A stretch of 6,819 nt of DNA, from contig NZ_CALHGC010000205.1 in NCBI RefSeq assembly GCF_938029485.1, positions 1 through 6,819 of the forward strand, given 5' to 3'. The stretch comes from an uncultured Treponema sp. Lineage in GTDB: Bacteria > Spirochaetota > Spirochaetia > Treponematales > Treponemataceae. Below the pieces are notes generated by a model that searched no databases, had not been told where the DNA came from, and saw only the letters and a program-made list of their open reading frames with translations. Shown one piece after another: positions 1-6,504 of this stretch (position 1 is the first letter of the stretch; every line of letters begins with the position of its first letter). The translations under genes were made by a program, and so were the position numbers.

Positions 1-1
1 G

Positions 2-91
2 AACCTCTTCGCGGTTCAAATGCTTGCCCAACCTCCTGATTTTGCGATTTATATTAACTCGTCTGATACGTTTACCCGTCTGGTAACATAA
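2..91 (+). CDS. 3' end of an upstream gene, possibly GTPase Der (partial)
   Basis: An open frame enters from the left edge and ends at TAA 89-91, giving 29 residues. The stretch AVQMLAQPPDFAIYIN resembles the C-terminal KH-like domain of Der (EngA), a double GTPase that assists 50S ribosome assembly; that domain typically reads Y-A-T-Q-x-x-x-x-P-P-x-F-x-x-F-V-N. Following Der, one expects a Y-x-R-Y-L-E-N helix and a final strand around G-T-P-I. Here only FTRLVT is seen before the stop, so the last 20 to 25 residues usual in Der are missing. This could be a lineage-specific short end, a frameshift, or a different protein. The reading frame is plausible because it is open from the window edge and on the same strand as secA, but 29 residues are little to judge from. 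The Der assignment is an inference from one motif. Confidence 0.45.
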   Translation, partial: NLFAVQMLAQPPDFAIYINSSDTFTRLVT

Positions 92-145
92 ATTGTGTGA
101 AATTTCGCACAAAGGAAGAAAATCGCTTGAAATGTCTCTCTACTG

Positions 146-171
146 CGGTTTTCCTAATAACCGTTTTTTTT
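146..171 (+). terminator. weak intrinsic terminator candidate
   Basis: CGGTT (146-150) can pair with AACCG (159-163) across an eight-base loop, and eight T residues follow directly (164-171). The stem has only five base pairs, so it is weak, but its position between the upstream stop codon and the secA promoter candidate suits a terminator of the upstream gene. It also lies inside the 5' extension of the secA frame, which argues against translation starting further upstream. Confidence 0.35.
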
Positions 172-177
172 CGAAAA

Positions 178-206
178 TTGACATTTCAGCTAAATCGCAG
201 TACATT
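178..206 (+). promoter_or_regulatory. sigma70-like promoter for secA
   Basis: A perfect -35 hexamer TTGACA (178-183) is followed after 17 bases by TACATT (201-206), which matches the -10 consensus at four of six positions. Transcription would be expected about seven bases past the -10 box, which is base 213, the A of the chosen secA start codon. The predicted mRNA would therefore have essentially no leader. No experimental start site is known to me. Confidence 0.5.
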
Positions 207-212
207 GATACA

Positions 213-2963
213 ATGATTGCAGATAAAATAATTAAAGCCGTTTTCGGTTCACAGCACGAACGGGATATTAAAGCGTTGCTGCCCGTTCTTCATCAGATAA
301 ATGAAAAAGAAGCATGGGCGCTTGGCCTTGCTCCTGAAGATTTTAAGCAAAAGACCGCCGAGTTTAAGGAGCGGTTTGCAAAAGGTGAATCCCTCGATGC
401 CTTTATCCCCGAAGCCTTTGCGCTTGCGCGGGAGGCGGCGCGGCGTATTTTGCATGAGCGTATGTACGATGTACAGCTCTTAGGTTCGCTGGTTCTCCAT
501 TCGGGACGCATCGTAGAAATGAAGACCGGTGAAGGTAAGACCTTGATGAGCATCGCCGCCTCATACCTCAACAGCCTTTCCGGGAAGGGTGTACACATTG
601 TAACCGTCAACGACTACCTTGCAGAACGCGACGCCGATTGGATGCGTCCCGTCTATGCGTACCTCGGAGTCAGCGTCGGGGCAATCCTTTCAAACATGGA
701 CAACGCCGCGCGGAAAGCAGCCTACAATGCGGACATCACCTACGGCACCAATAACGAGTTCGGCTTTGACTATCTGCGCGACAACATGCAGCTTACAATG
801 GAAGAAAAAGTGCAGCGCGGCTTTTCGTTCGCGGTTGTGGACGAAATAGACTCCATCCTTATCGACGAGGCGCGTACCCCGCTCATCATTTCAGGTTCCG
901 CCGAGGATGACACCAAGCGCTATTTTGACGTCGATAAGTTCGTCGATCAGCTTGAAGAGGTCAAAAAGAATCCGGAAACGGGCGAATACCCCAACGAGCT
1001 TGAAGGAGAAGAGATCATCGGCGACTACACGCTCGACGAAAAGAGCCGCCGCGTGTCCTTTACCGACTCCGGTATGCTGCACATTCAGGATATTCTGCAA
1101 AAACAGGGACTGATCAACGGCAGCCTCTTTGAAGAAGAAAACTTTGAATATATCCACTACTTTACGCAGGCGGTGCGTGCGCACATCCTCTATCACATCG
1201 ACGTCGATTATGTCGTAAAAGAAGGACAGGTGCAGATTGTCGATGAGTTTACCGGCCGTATCCTCGAAGGGCGCCGCTATTCGGACGGACTGCATCAAGC
1301 TATCGAAGCGAAGGAGCATATCCGCATTGCCCAGCGCAACCGCACGATGGCGACCATCACCTTCCAGAATTTCTTCCGTATGTATGATAAGCTCTCCGGT
1401 ATGACCGGTACGGCTGATACCGAAGCGGTGGAGTTCAACAAGATTTACTCGCTCGATGTCGTCGTTATCCCGACCAACTTGCCTGTTATCCGCAAGGACG
1501 AACACGATGTCGTCTACCTCAACGAAGCGGAAAAATGGGAAGCGCTTTGCAATGAAATTGCCGAAGCGCATAAACGCGGACAGCCCGTGCTGGTCGGTAC
1601 GGTATCCATCGAAAAATCCGAAAAGCTTTCGTCGCTTTTGACGAGGAAAGGCGTCCGCCACGAGGTGCTCAATGCGAAAAACCACGCCCGCGAAGCGCTC
1701 ATTATCGCGGAAGCAGGTGCAAAAGGCTCGGTAACCATCGCCACCAACATGGCGGGACGCGGTACCGATATCAAACTTGGCGGCAGCCCCGAATTTAGGG
1801 CGCGCAAGAGGGCAGGCACCGAAACCGAGCCGGAAACGTACCAAAAGATATACGAAGAAGAATACAAGAAATGGCAGGAAGACTACAAGGAAGTGAAATC
1901 GCTCGGCGGTTTGTACGTTATCGGTACCGAACGGCACGAAAGCCGCCGTATCGACAATCAGCTGCGCGGTCGTTCGGGACGCCAGGGCGATCCGGGGCGT
2001 TCAAAATTCTTCCTCTCCCTCGATGACGATTTGATGCGTCTGTTCGGCGGCGAAAACCTCAAGCGGGTGATGTCAAAAGTCGGTATGGAACCCGGCGAGC
2101 CGATTGAGCACCCGTGGCTTAACAAAAGTATCGAAAAGGCGCAAACCAAGGTTGAAGAACGCAACTTCGATATCCGTAAGCACCTCCTTGAATACGATGA
2201 CGTACTGAATGAACAGCGCGGTTTTATCTATGAACAGCGCGATAAGATTTTGCAGGATGATCACCTAGTTGAGCGCATTTACACCACGGTAGAAGAATAC
2301 CTCGATGATGCCTTCGATCAGTTTAAGCACGGCTCCCGCAAGGAGAAACCGGAAGAGCTGAAAGAACTGCAGGCGAACTTAAAGGCAAAGTTCGGCTACA
2401 TCTTCAGCGATGAGGACGTAAAGCTGGCTCAAGGTTCTGACACAAGCGCACTGCAGCAGAAAATCTACGCTGCGCTCAAAGCGAATATCGAAGAAAAGAT
2501 TGCGCTCGTCGGTAATGAAAACCTCAATATGTTTATCCGCTATCAGTATTTACAGGCGATAGACCGCAAATGGCTCGATCACTTGGAAAATCTTGAAGCC
2601 CTGCGCGAGGCGGTGTATCTCCGCTCTTACGGACAGAAAAACCCGCTCACCGAATACAAGCTTGAAGGATTCGATATCTTCTACGCTATGCTCGACGAAA
2701 TCCGCTTCTCCATCGCCTCATTACTGGTATTGGTACGGATCAGCACCGACGAACCCGCATCCTCGCGGGCATCAAACCGCCGCATCCCGCAAGGCTCCGC
2801 ACATCACAGCTCCATGGGTTCATTCCGGCAGAACGGCTCCCCGATGGGTTCCAGCAGCAAGCCGGAAAACGTCCAAGTAGTCCGCACCGCGCCCAAAGTC
2901 GGCAGAAACGATCCCTGCCCCTGCGGCTCCGGCAAAAAATACAAGCACTGCTGCGGAAGGTAA
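213..2963 (+). CDS. secA: preprotein translocase ATPase SecA
   Basis: SecA is the cytoplasmic ATPase that drives unfolded preproteins through the SecYEG channel. The 916-residue product has the full domain order: Walker A M-K-T-G-E-G-K-T (103-110); Walker B DEID (210-213) followed by DEARTPLIISG; the preprotein-binding domain (about 221-375); nucleotide-binding domain 2 with TNMAGRGTD (511-519) and RGRSGRQGDPG (585-595); the helical scaffold with WLDHL (787-791); a Ser/Asn-rich linker (about 846-897); and a zinc-binding tail with Cys902, Cys904, Cys913 and Cys914, the site used for SecB or ribosome contact in other bacteria. The frame is open upstream to about 87, with TTG at 93 and ATG at 132, but ATG 213 fits the family N-terminus (ADKIIKAVFGSQHERDIK) and lies after a terminator-like hairpin and a promoter. 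No Shine-Dalgarno precedes 213. The gene is intact; family identity is certain, the exact start less so. Confidence 0.97.
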   Translation: MIADKIIKAVFGSQHERDIKALLPVLHQINEKEAWALGLAPEDFKQKTAEFKERFAKGESLDAFIPEAFALAREAARRILHERMYDVQLLGSLVLHSGRIVEMKTGEGKTLMSIAASYLNSLSGKGVHIVTVNDYLAERDADWMRPVYAYLGVSVGAILSNMDNAARKAAYNADITYGTNNEFGFDYLRDNMQLTMEEKVQRGFSFAVVDEIDSILIDEARTPLIISGSAEDDTKRYFDVDKFVDQLEEVKKNPETGEYPNELEGEEIIGDYTLDEKSRRVSFTDSGMLHIQDILQKQGLINGSLFEEENFEYIHYFTQAVRAHILYHIDVDYVVKEGQVQIVDEFTGRILEGRRYSDGLHQAIEAKEHIRIAQRNRTMATITFQNFFRMYDKLSGMTGTADTEAVEFNKIYSLDVVVIPTNLPVIRKDEHDVVYLNEAEKWEALCNEIAEAHKRGQPVLVGTVSIEKSEKLSSLLTRKGVRHEVLNAKNHAREALIIAEAGAKGSVTIATNMAGRGTDIKLGGSPEFRARKRAGTETEPETYQKIYEEEYKKWQEDYKEVKSLGGLYVIGTERHESRRIDNQLRGRSGRQGDPGRSKFFLSLDDDLMRLFGGENLKRVMSKVGMEPGEPIEHPWLNKSIEKAQTKVEERNFDIRKHLLEYDDVLNEQRGFIYEQRDKILQDDHLVERIYTTVEEYLDDAFDQFKHGSRKEKPEELKELQANLKAKFGYIFSDEDVKLAQGSDTSALQQKIYAALKANIEEKIALVGNENLNMFIRYQYLQAIDRKWLDHLENLEALREAVYLRSYGQKNPLTEYKLEGFDIFYAMLDEIRFSIASLLVLVRISTDEPASSRASNRRIPQGSAHHSSMGSFRQNGSPMGSSSKPENVQVVRTAPKVGRNDPCPCGSGKKYKHCCGR

Positions 2964-3061
2964 TTCAACCGGAAATCGGTACTGCAGTAATTTGTGCTTA
3001 CTAATAGGGATATAGTCAATCTTGATACATTCGGCGTTGCAGACCGTTATTTTTCTATGAA
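2964..3061. other. convergent intergenic gap between secA and the ABC-F gene
   Basis: Both flanking genes end here. Visible structures are small: ACCG/CGGT around a five-base loop (2968-2980), and AGTAA/TTACT around a seven-base loop (2986-3002). Neither is followed by a T-tract on either strand. A short T5 run lies at about 3050-3055 but has only a three-pair CGG/CCG stem before it. I see no strong intrinsic terminator and no gene. Confidence 0.6.
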
Positions 3062-5074
3062 TTAGTTCAGGGCTTCCCACTGTTCCGTAAGTTCGGCAGC
3101 GGTTGCTTGTAAGGCTTGAATTTGCTGTTTGACACTGCGTACTTTCTCACCGTCGGCGTAAACTTCGGGGCTTGCAAGCTGCGCTTCCAGTTCTTTTATC
3201 TTGTCCTCGGTTTCGGAAAGCTCTGCAAAAATACGTTCTTCTTCTTTTTCGCGTTTGCGCTTTTCCGCCCGCTGCCGTTTCTGTTCTTCGTAAGAAGGAG
3301 CTGTACTGCCCGGATTGGCTGGCGCCATTACCGCGGGTGAACCGGAGGAGACCGCCGCAGTTTTGCCGGAAGTGATCCCGCCTGCGCTACCGGCAGAAGA
3401 ACCGACTTTTCCGCCGATACCGCCGGATTCGGAGCTGCCGCTCGCTTCGGCGGCGATCCGGTACAGGTAATAGTCGTAGGTACCCGGGAAGTTTCTGATG
3501 CGGGTACCGGCGGCAGGAGAATCCCCTGCCGTGAGTTCAAGGATGCGGGTTGCAAGTCCTTGGATAAAAAACTTATCGTGCGAAACAAAGATAACCGTCC
3601 CTTCAAACCGCTGCAGTGCATCGAGCAGCACATCCTTGGAGTGAAGGTCGAGATGGTTGGTAGGTTCGTCGAGGATGAGGAGGTTGAGCGGCTTTAAAAG
3701 CAGCCGGAGCAGCGCAAGTCTGCTTTTCTCTCCGCCCGACAGCACGGAAAGCTGCTTATGGATATCGTCTCCGCGGAACAAAAAGGCGGCGAGCATATCG
3801 TAGAGCTTAGGGATAAGATGTGTCGGCGCTTCCCGCTCCATCAGCTGTATGATGGTTTCGCTGCCGTTAATCCGCTCAGCCTCATCCTGAGAAAAATAAC
3901 CGGTGATAATGCCCGCACCGTACTTGAGGGAGCCTGTATACGAGGAATCTTCGCCGGCCAGTATCCGTAAAAAGGTGGTTTTACCGGCGCCGTTTCGCCC
4001 TGCCAATGCAATCCGCTCCTGTTTGGTCACGGTGAGTTCCGCATCTTTCAGCACGATCCGTTCTCCATACGCCTTGGTGATACCTTCGGCTTGCAGCGCA
4101 ACATTCCCCGAATGAGGGGCGGGCGGAAAACTAAAGTGAATTTTTTTTAAGTGTTCGGGCAATTCGATACGCTCAAGTTTTTCCAGCCGCTTTACCCGAT
4201 CCTGTACCGCCGCGGCCTTAGTCGCCTTATATCGGAACTTTCTGATAAAGTCTTCGGTTTTTGCAATTTCCAACTGCTGCTGCGCGTACGCCTTTATCAG
4301 CGAAGCAAGTTCCACCTCCCTCGTTTTTTCGTAATTGGTATAGGTTCCGGCGTAGCGTTTCAGCGTTCCATTAAACAATTCGTATGTTTCGTTAACCGTT
4401 GCGTCTAAAAACGAACGGTCGTGACTGACCAGCAAAAAACCGCCGGTAAACTTTTTAAGCCAGAGCTCAAGCCAGCTCCGCGCTTCGATGTCGAGGTAAT
4501 TGGTAGGCTCGTCCAAAATGATGATGTCCGCACCGCTCAACAGGATTTTTGCAAGCGCGATGCGCATCTGCCATCCGCCCGAAAATTCATCGGTTAGACG
4601 GGTAAAATCTTCGGTAGAAAACCCGAGTCCGCGCAGGGTTTCATCTGCCTGCCGCTGCCTAAAGTACCAGCCCGATTGTTCAAGCTCGGTTTGCAGGGCG
4701 TGATAGTCATGCGCAAGCCGCTCCGCCTTTGCAGCATCGGATTCTTCGCTCATCAGTTTTCCGACTTCTTCAAGCTGTTCCACCAGCTGCGCTCCGCGGG
4801 AAAAGGCGGTATCCGCTTCTTCCGTCAGTGTTCTACCCGTGTGCACAATGCCGGACTGCGGCAGATAGGCAACACGGGTATTCTTTTCCATCGAAATGGC
4901 TCCTGAATCTGCCTGCATCACCCCCGCGATAATCTTCATCAGCGTAGACTTGCCACTGCCGTTCGCACCGGTGAGCGCCGCCTTTGTTCCCTGCGTCAGT
5001 ACAAGCGTGATATTTTGTAGGATATCACGGTCGCCGAAGGCAAGAGAGATGTTTGAAAGCTGAACAAACGGCAT
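3062..5074 (-). CDS. ABC-F family ATPase, YheS/YdiF-like, with C-terminal coiled coil
   Basis: ABC-F proteins have two ATPase cassettes and no membrane domain. Characterised members bind the ribosomal E site and help translation or relieve stalling; some protect against ribosome-targeting antibiotics. The 670-residue product shows cassette 1 with Walker A GANGSGKST (36-44), signature FSGGWQMR (164-171), Walker B IIILDEP (184-190) and SHDR (217-220). The inter-domain linker (about 235-325) contains the family's basic stretch FRYKATKAAAVQDRVKRLE. Cassette 2 has GRNGAGKTT (359-367), LSGGEKSR (445-452), LLILDEP (465-471) and SHDK (498-501). All catalytic motifs look intact. A Gly/Ser/Ala-rich tether (about 543-594) leads to a charged coiled coil (about 595-668). 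The start ATG (5072-5074) overlaps the lipoprotein stop by one base; GGAAG four bases upstream is its likely ribosome site. The W-L-E-x-W-L signature near 201 favours a housekeeping YheS/YdiF type over a resistance protein, but the exact subfamily is uncertain. Confidence 0.93.
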   Translation of the reverse strand: MPFVQLSNISLAFGDRDILQNITLVLTQGTKAALTGANGSGKSTLMKIIAGVMQADSGAISMEKNTRVAYLPQSGIVHTGRTLTEEADTAFSRGAQLVEQLEEVGKLMSEESDAAKAERLAHDYHALQTELEQSGWYFRQRQADETLRGLGFSTEDFTRLTDEFSGGWQMRIALAKILLSGADIIILDEPTNYLDIEARSWLELWLKKFTGGFLLVSHDRSFLDATVNETYELFNGTLKRYAGTYTNYEKTREVELASLIKAYAQQQLEIAKTEDFIRKFRYKATKAAAVQDRVKRLEKLERIELPEHLKKIHFSFPPAPHSGNVALQAEGITKAYGERIVLKDAELTVTKQERIALAGRNGAGKTTFLRILAGEDSSYTGSLKYGAGIITGYFSQDEAERINGSETIIQLMEREAPTHLIPKLYDMLAAFLFRGDDIHKQLSVLSGGEKSRLALLRLLLKPLNLLILDEPTNHLDLHSKDVLLDALQRFEGTVIFVSHDKFFIQGLATRILELTAGDSPAAGTRIRNFPGTYDYYLYRIAAEASGSSESGGIGGKVGSSAGSAGGITSGKTAAVSSGSPAVMAPANPGSTAPSYEEQKRQRAEKRKREKEEERIFAELSETEDKIKELEAQLASPEVYADGEKVRSVKQQIQALQATAAELTEQWEALN

Positions 5075-6402
5075 TATTCTTCCGTACCCTCCGTCCCGAA
5101 AAAGAGAATGACGGGATTGAGGTTGCGTACGGTAGCAACGCCATCGGTGATATTCGCCGGTTGTACATATTCGAGCTTAACGCCCTGTTTGGATACCGTG
5201 TAAAAGAAGTCGATCCAGTCTCTGCTGCCGTCAAATTTAAAGGACAGAACGCCCATATATTCGGTTTTGAGTTTAGCGCTGATAAAATACCGGATTGCAA
5301 CGGAACCGGAATTCCCTGCCCCCTTAGGAATAATCGCCGGGGATAACACTTGGTACCCGTTCCAGAGGAAGCGCCCGCCGGCTAAGAATTGCAGTACACC
5401 GTAATTGACGGAATTAAATGCCGAGCCGGTTGCAACAAAGGTTTGCAGCGCAGCATTCCGGCGCTCCGTCTCCGCCCGTGCAAGTTCTTGCGGGTCTTCT
5501 TTCAATGTAACAAAATACTGTATTTGTACCCGTCCTTTCTCGTCGGTATAATTGACGGCGATAGTATCCGAATCTCTAATTTGCAAAAGGAGCGGAGAGC
5601 CTTCGAACTGATAGGCGCCCATTCTGTTTTTCGTGATACCGGTATAAGAGAACGCGAGTTGCTCATCTTTCAGCATAATACGCACGACACCCGTCCCTTC
5701 GCCGGGAAAAAAGCCGAAGTTTTCCGTCATCCGCTCGGGATCGATCTGTTTTTTCCGGATCATATCGCGGTAATATTCGGGATACCACCGGCTTTTTAAG
5801 ATGCTTGTAAGAATTTCATCCGCTGCAGTTTCCGTGGTCTGCCGTGCGACAGAAGGTTCTCCTTCATCATACGTAAAAAGATTATAGGAAAAACACCAAC
5901 CGCGAGTGCCATCGTTGGTCATCACATAGAGCCAATCACCTTCCAAAGGCTTATCCCGTGCAACAACCTGAGCGCCTTCCCCTTTCCAAAGCACCTTTAC
6001 AATCTGACTTTCGCGCAGCCGGTACACCTGCTTACCCGTATTATCGGGAGCAGCCCGAAGCGGCAACCCATCAAGTTTTACCGCGGCATACACGGAACGA
6101 TATTCGGCAGTCTTTTTGATATATGCGTCCGCTTCGCGCTTTGAACTACAAAAGGTGAGTTGCCATAGCGGAATTTCTATTTTTTGATTATTCAGTTCGG
6201 CAATATACACTTTCGAAATATTCGACCGGACGAGAATCGGCACTACATCAGATGCCGTCAAGTTGTACTCGGGAATCGACCAATTAACGACACCGTAGCC
6301 TATTTTTTTAGAGCATCCGGTTATCATAAAAGAAACGGAGCAAAGCACGGTTAAGACGAGTCCGGTAAACACACTATTGTAAGAATGACGTATTTTTTTC
6401 AT
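5074..6402 (-). CDS. SH3-domain lipoprotein, function unknown
   Basis: The 442-residue product begins with a basic stretch (MKKIRHS), a hydrophobic core (about 11-27) and a lipobox I-T-G-C, so Cys30 is the probable lipidated residue; the mature protein would be anchored to a membrane. Residues about 36-100 form a segment of its own (V-V-N-W-S-I-P-E and later I-P-L-W-Q-L-T-F). A bacterial SH3 domain follows (about 101-178), shown by L-P-L-R-A-A-P-D-N-T-G, a glycine-rich turn, G-D-W-L-Y-V and D-G-T-R-G-W-C. Such domains often bind cell-wall peptides or protein ligands. The C-terminal half (about 225-442) is rich in predicted beta strands and matches no family I recognise. No transmembrane segment is seen after the signal. 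ATG 6402 is preceded by AGGA six bases upstream (6409-6412). The gene ends in TAATG, coupling it to the downstream ABC-F gene. The lipoprotein and SH3 calls are firm; its role is unknown. Confidence 0.88.
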   Translation of the reverse strand: MKKIRHSYNSVFTGLVLTVLCSVSFMITGCSKKIGYGVVNWSIPEYNLTASDVVPILVRSNISKVYIAELNNQKIEIPLWQLTFCSSKREADAYIKKTAEYRSVYAAVKLDGLPLRAAPDNTGKQVYRLRESQIVKVLWKGEGAQVVARDKPLEGDWLYVMTNDGTRGWCFSYNLFTYDEGEPSVARQTTETAADEILTSILKSRWYPEYYRDMIRKKQIDPERMTENFGFFPGEGTGVVRIMLKDEQLAFSYTGITKNRMGAYQFEGSPLLLQIRDSDTIAVNYTDEKGRVQIQYFVTLKEDPQELARAETERRNAALQTFVATGSAFNSVNYGVLQFLAGGRFLWNGYQVLSPAIIPKGAGNSGSVAIRYFISAKLKTEYMGVLSFKFDGSRDWIDFFYTVSKQGVKLEYVQPANITDGVATVRNLNPVILFFGTEGTEE

Positions 6403-6408
6403 ATATAT

Positions 6409-6412
6409 TCCT
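6409..6412 (-). promoter_or_regulatory. ribosome binding site of the lipoprotein gene
   Basis: On the minus strand AGGA lies six bases before the ATG at 6402. It fixes the start, which also gives a complete signal peptide. The contrast with secA and uvrC, which lack such a site, is notable. Confidence 0.65.
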
Positions 6413-6432
6413 AAATTATCCTAAGCTATCGG

Positions 6433-6461
6433 ATTATACTTTAAAGACCTCATCCATGCAA
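6433..6461 (-). promoter_or_regulatory. sigma70-like promoter for the lipoprotein/ABC-F operon
   Basis: Read on the minus strand, TTGCAT (6456-6461) and a perfect TATAAT (6433-6438) are separated by 17 bases. The -35 box matches the consensus at only its first three positions, but the -10 is exact. Transcription would begin near 6426, leaving a leader of about 24 bases that holds the AGGA site. Confidence 0.6.
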
Positions 6462-6466
6462 GGATA

Positions 6467-6495
6467 TTGCCATTAGCCATCGGTCTTAGTATTAT
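6467..6495 (+). promoter_or_regulatory. sigma70-like promoter for uvrC
   Basis: TTGCCA (6467-6472, five of six matches) and TATTAT (6490-6495, five of six matches) are separated by exactly 17 bases. Transcription is expected near 6502, only about three bases before the uvrC ATG, so the mRNA would be leaderless or nearly so. Its -35 box lies five bases from the -35 box of the divergent minus-strand promoter. Confidence 0.6.
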
Positions 6496-6504
6496 CCTTA
6501 CGGT

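Noticed and set aside
891..1937. A 348-codon open frame antisense to the middle of secA.
   Set aside because: It lies wholly opposite a highly conserved coding region, its product is Phe- and Arg-rich with no recognisable domain, and no ribosome site or promoter stands out. It is best explained by codon bias of secA.
2980..2989. The ten-base palindrome TACTGCAGTA after secA as an operator or terminator.
   Set aside because: It has no loop, no following T-tract and lies at a convergent junction with no start codon to regulate; a ten-base palindrome can occur by chance.
3062..5074. The ABC-F gene as an antibiotic-resistance determinant.
   Set aside because: Motifs and the linker look like the housekeeping YheS/YdiF type, and the gene has no mobile-element context. 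Resistance cannot be inferred from sequence character alone.
5389..5799. A 136-codon plus-strand open frame inside the lipoprotein gene.
   Set aside because: It is the complement of an intact coding frame with a signal peptide and SH3 domain; no promoter, ribosome site or domain supports it.
5074..6402. The lipoprotein as a substrate-binding subunit of an ABC transporter with the downstream ATPase.
   Set aside because: The ATPase is a tandem-cassette ABC-F with no permease gene nearby, and the lipoprotein carries an SH3 domain rather than a periplasmic binding fold.
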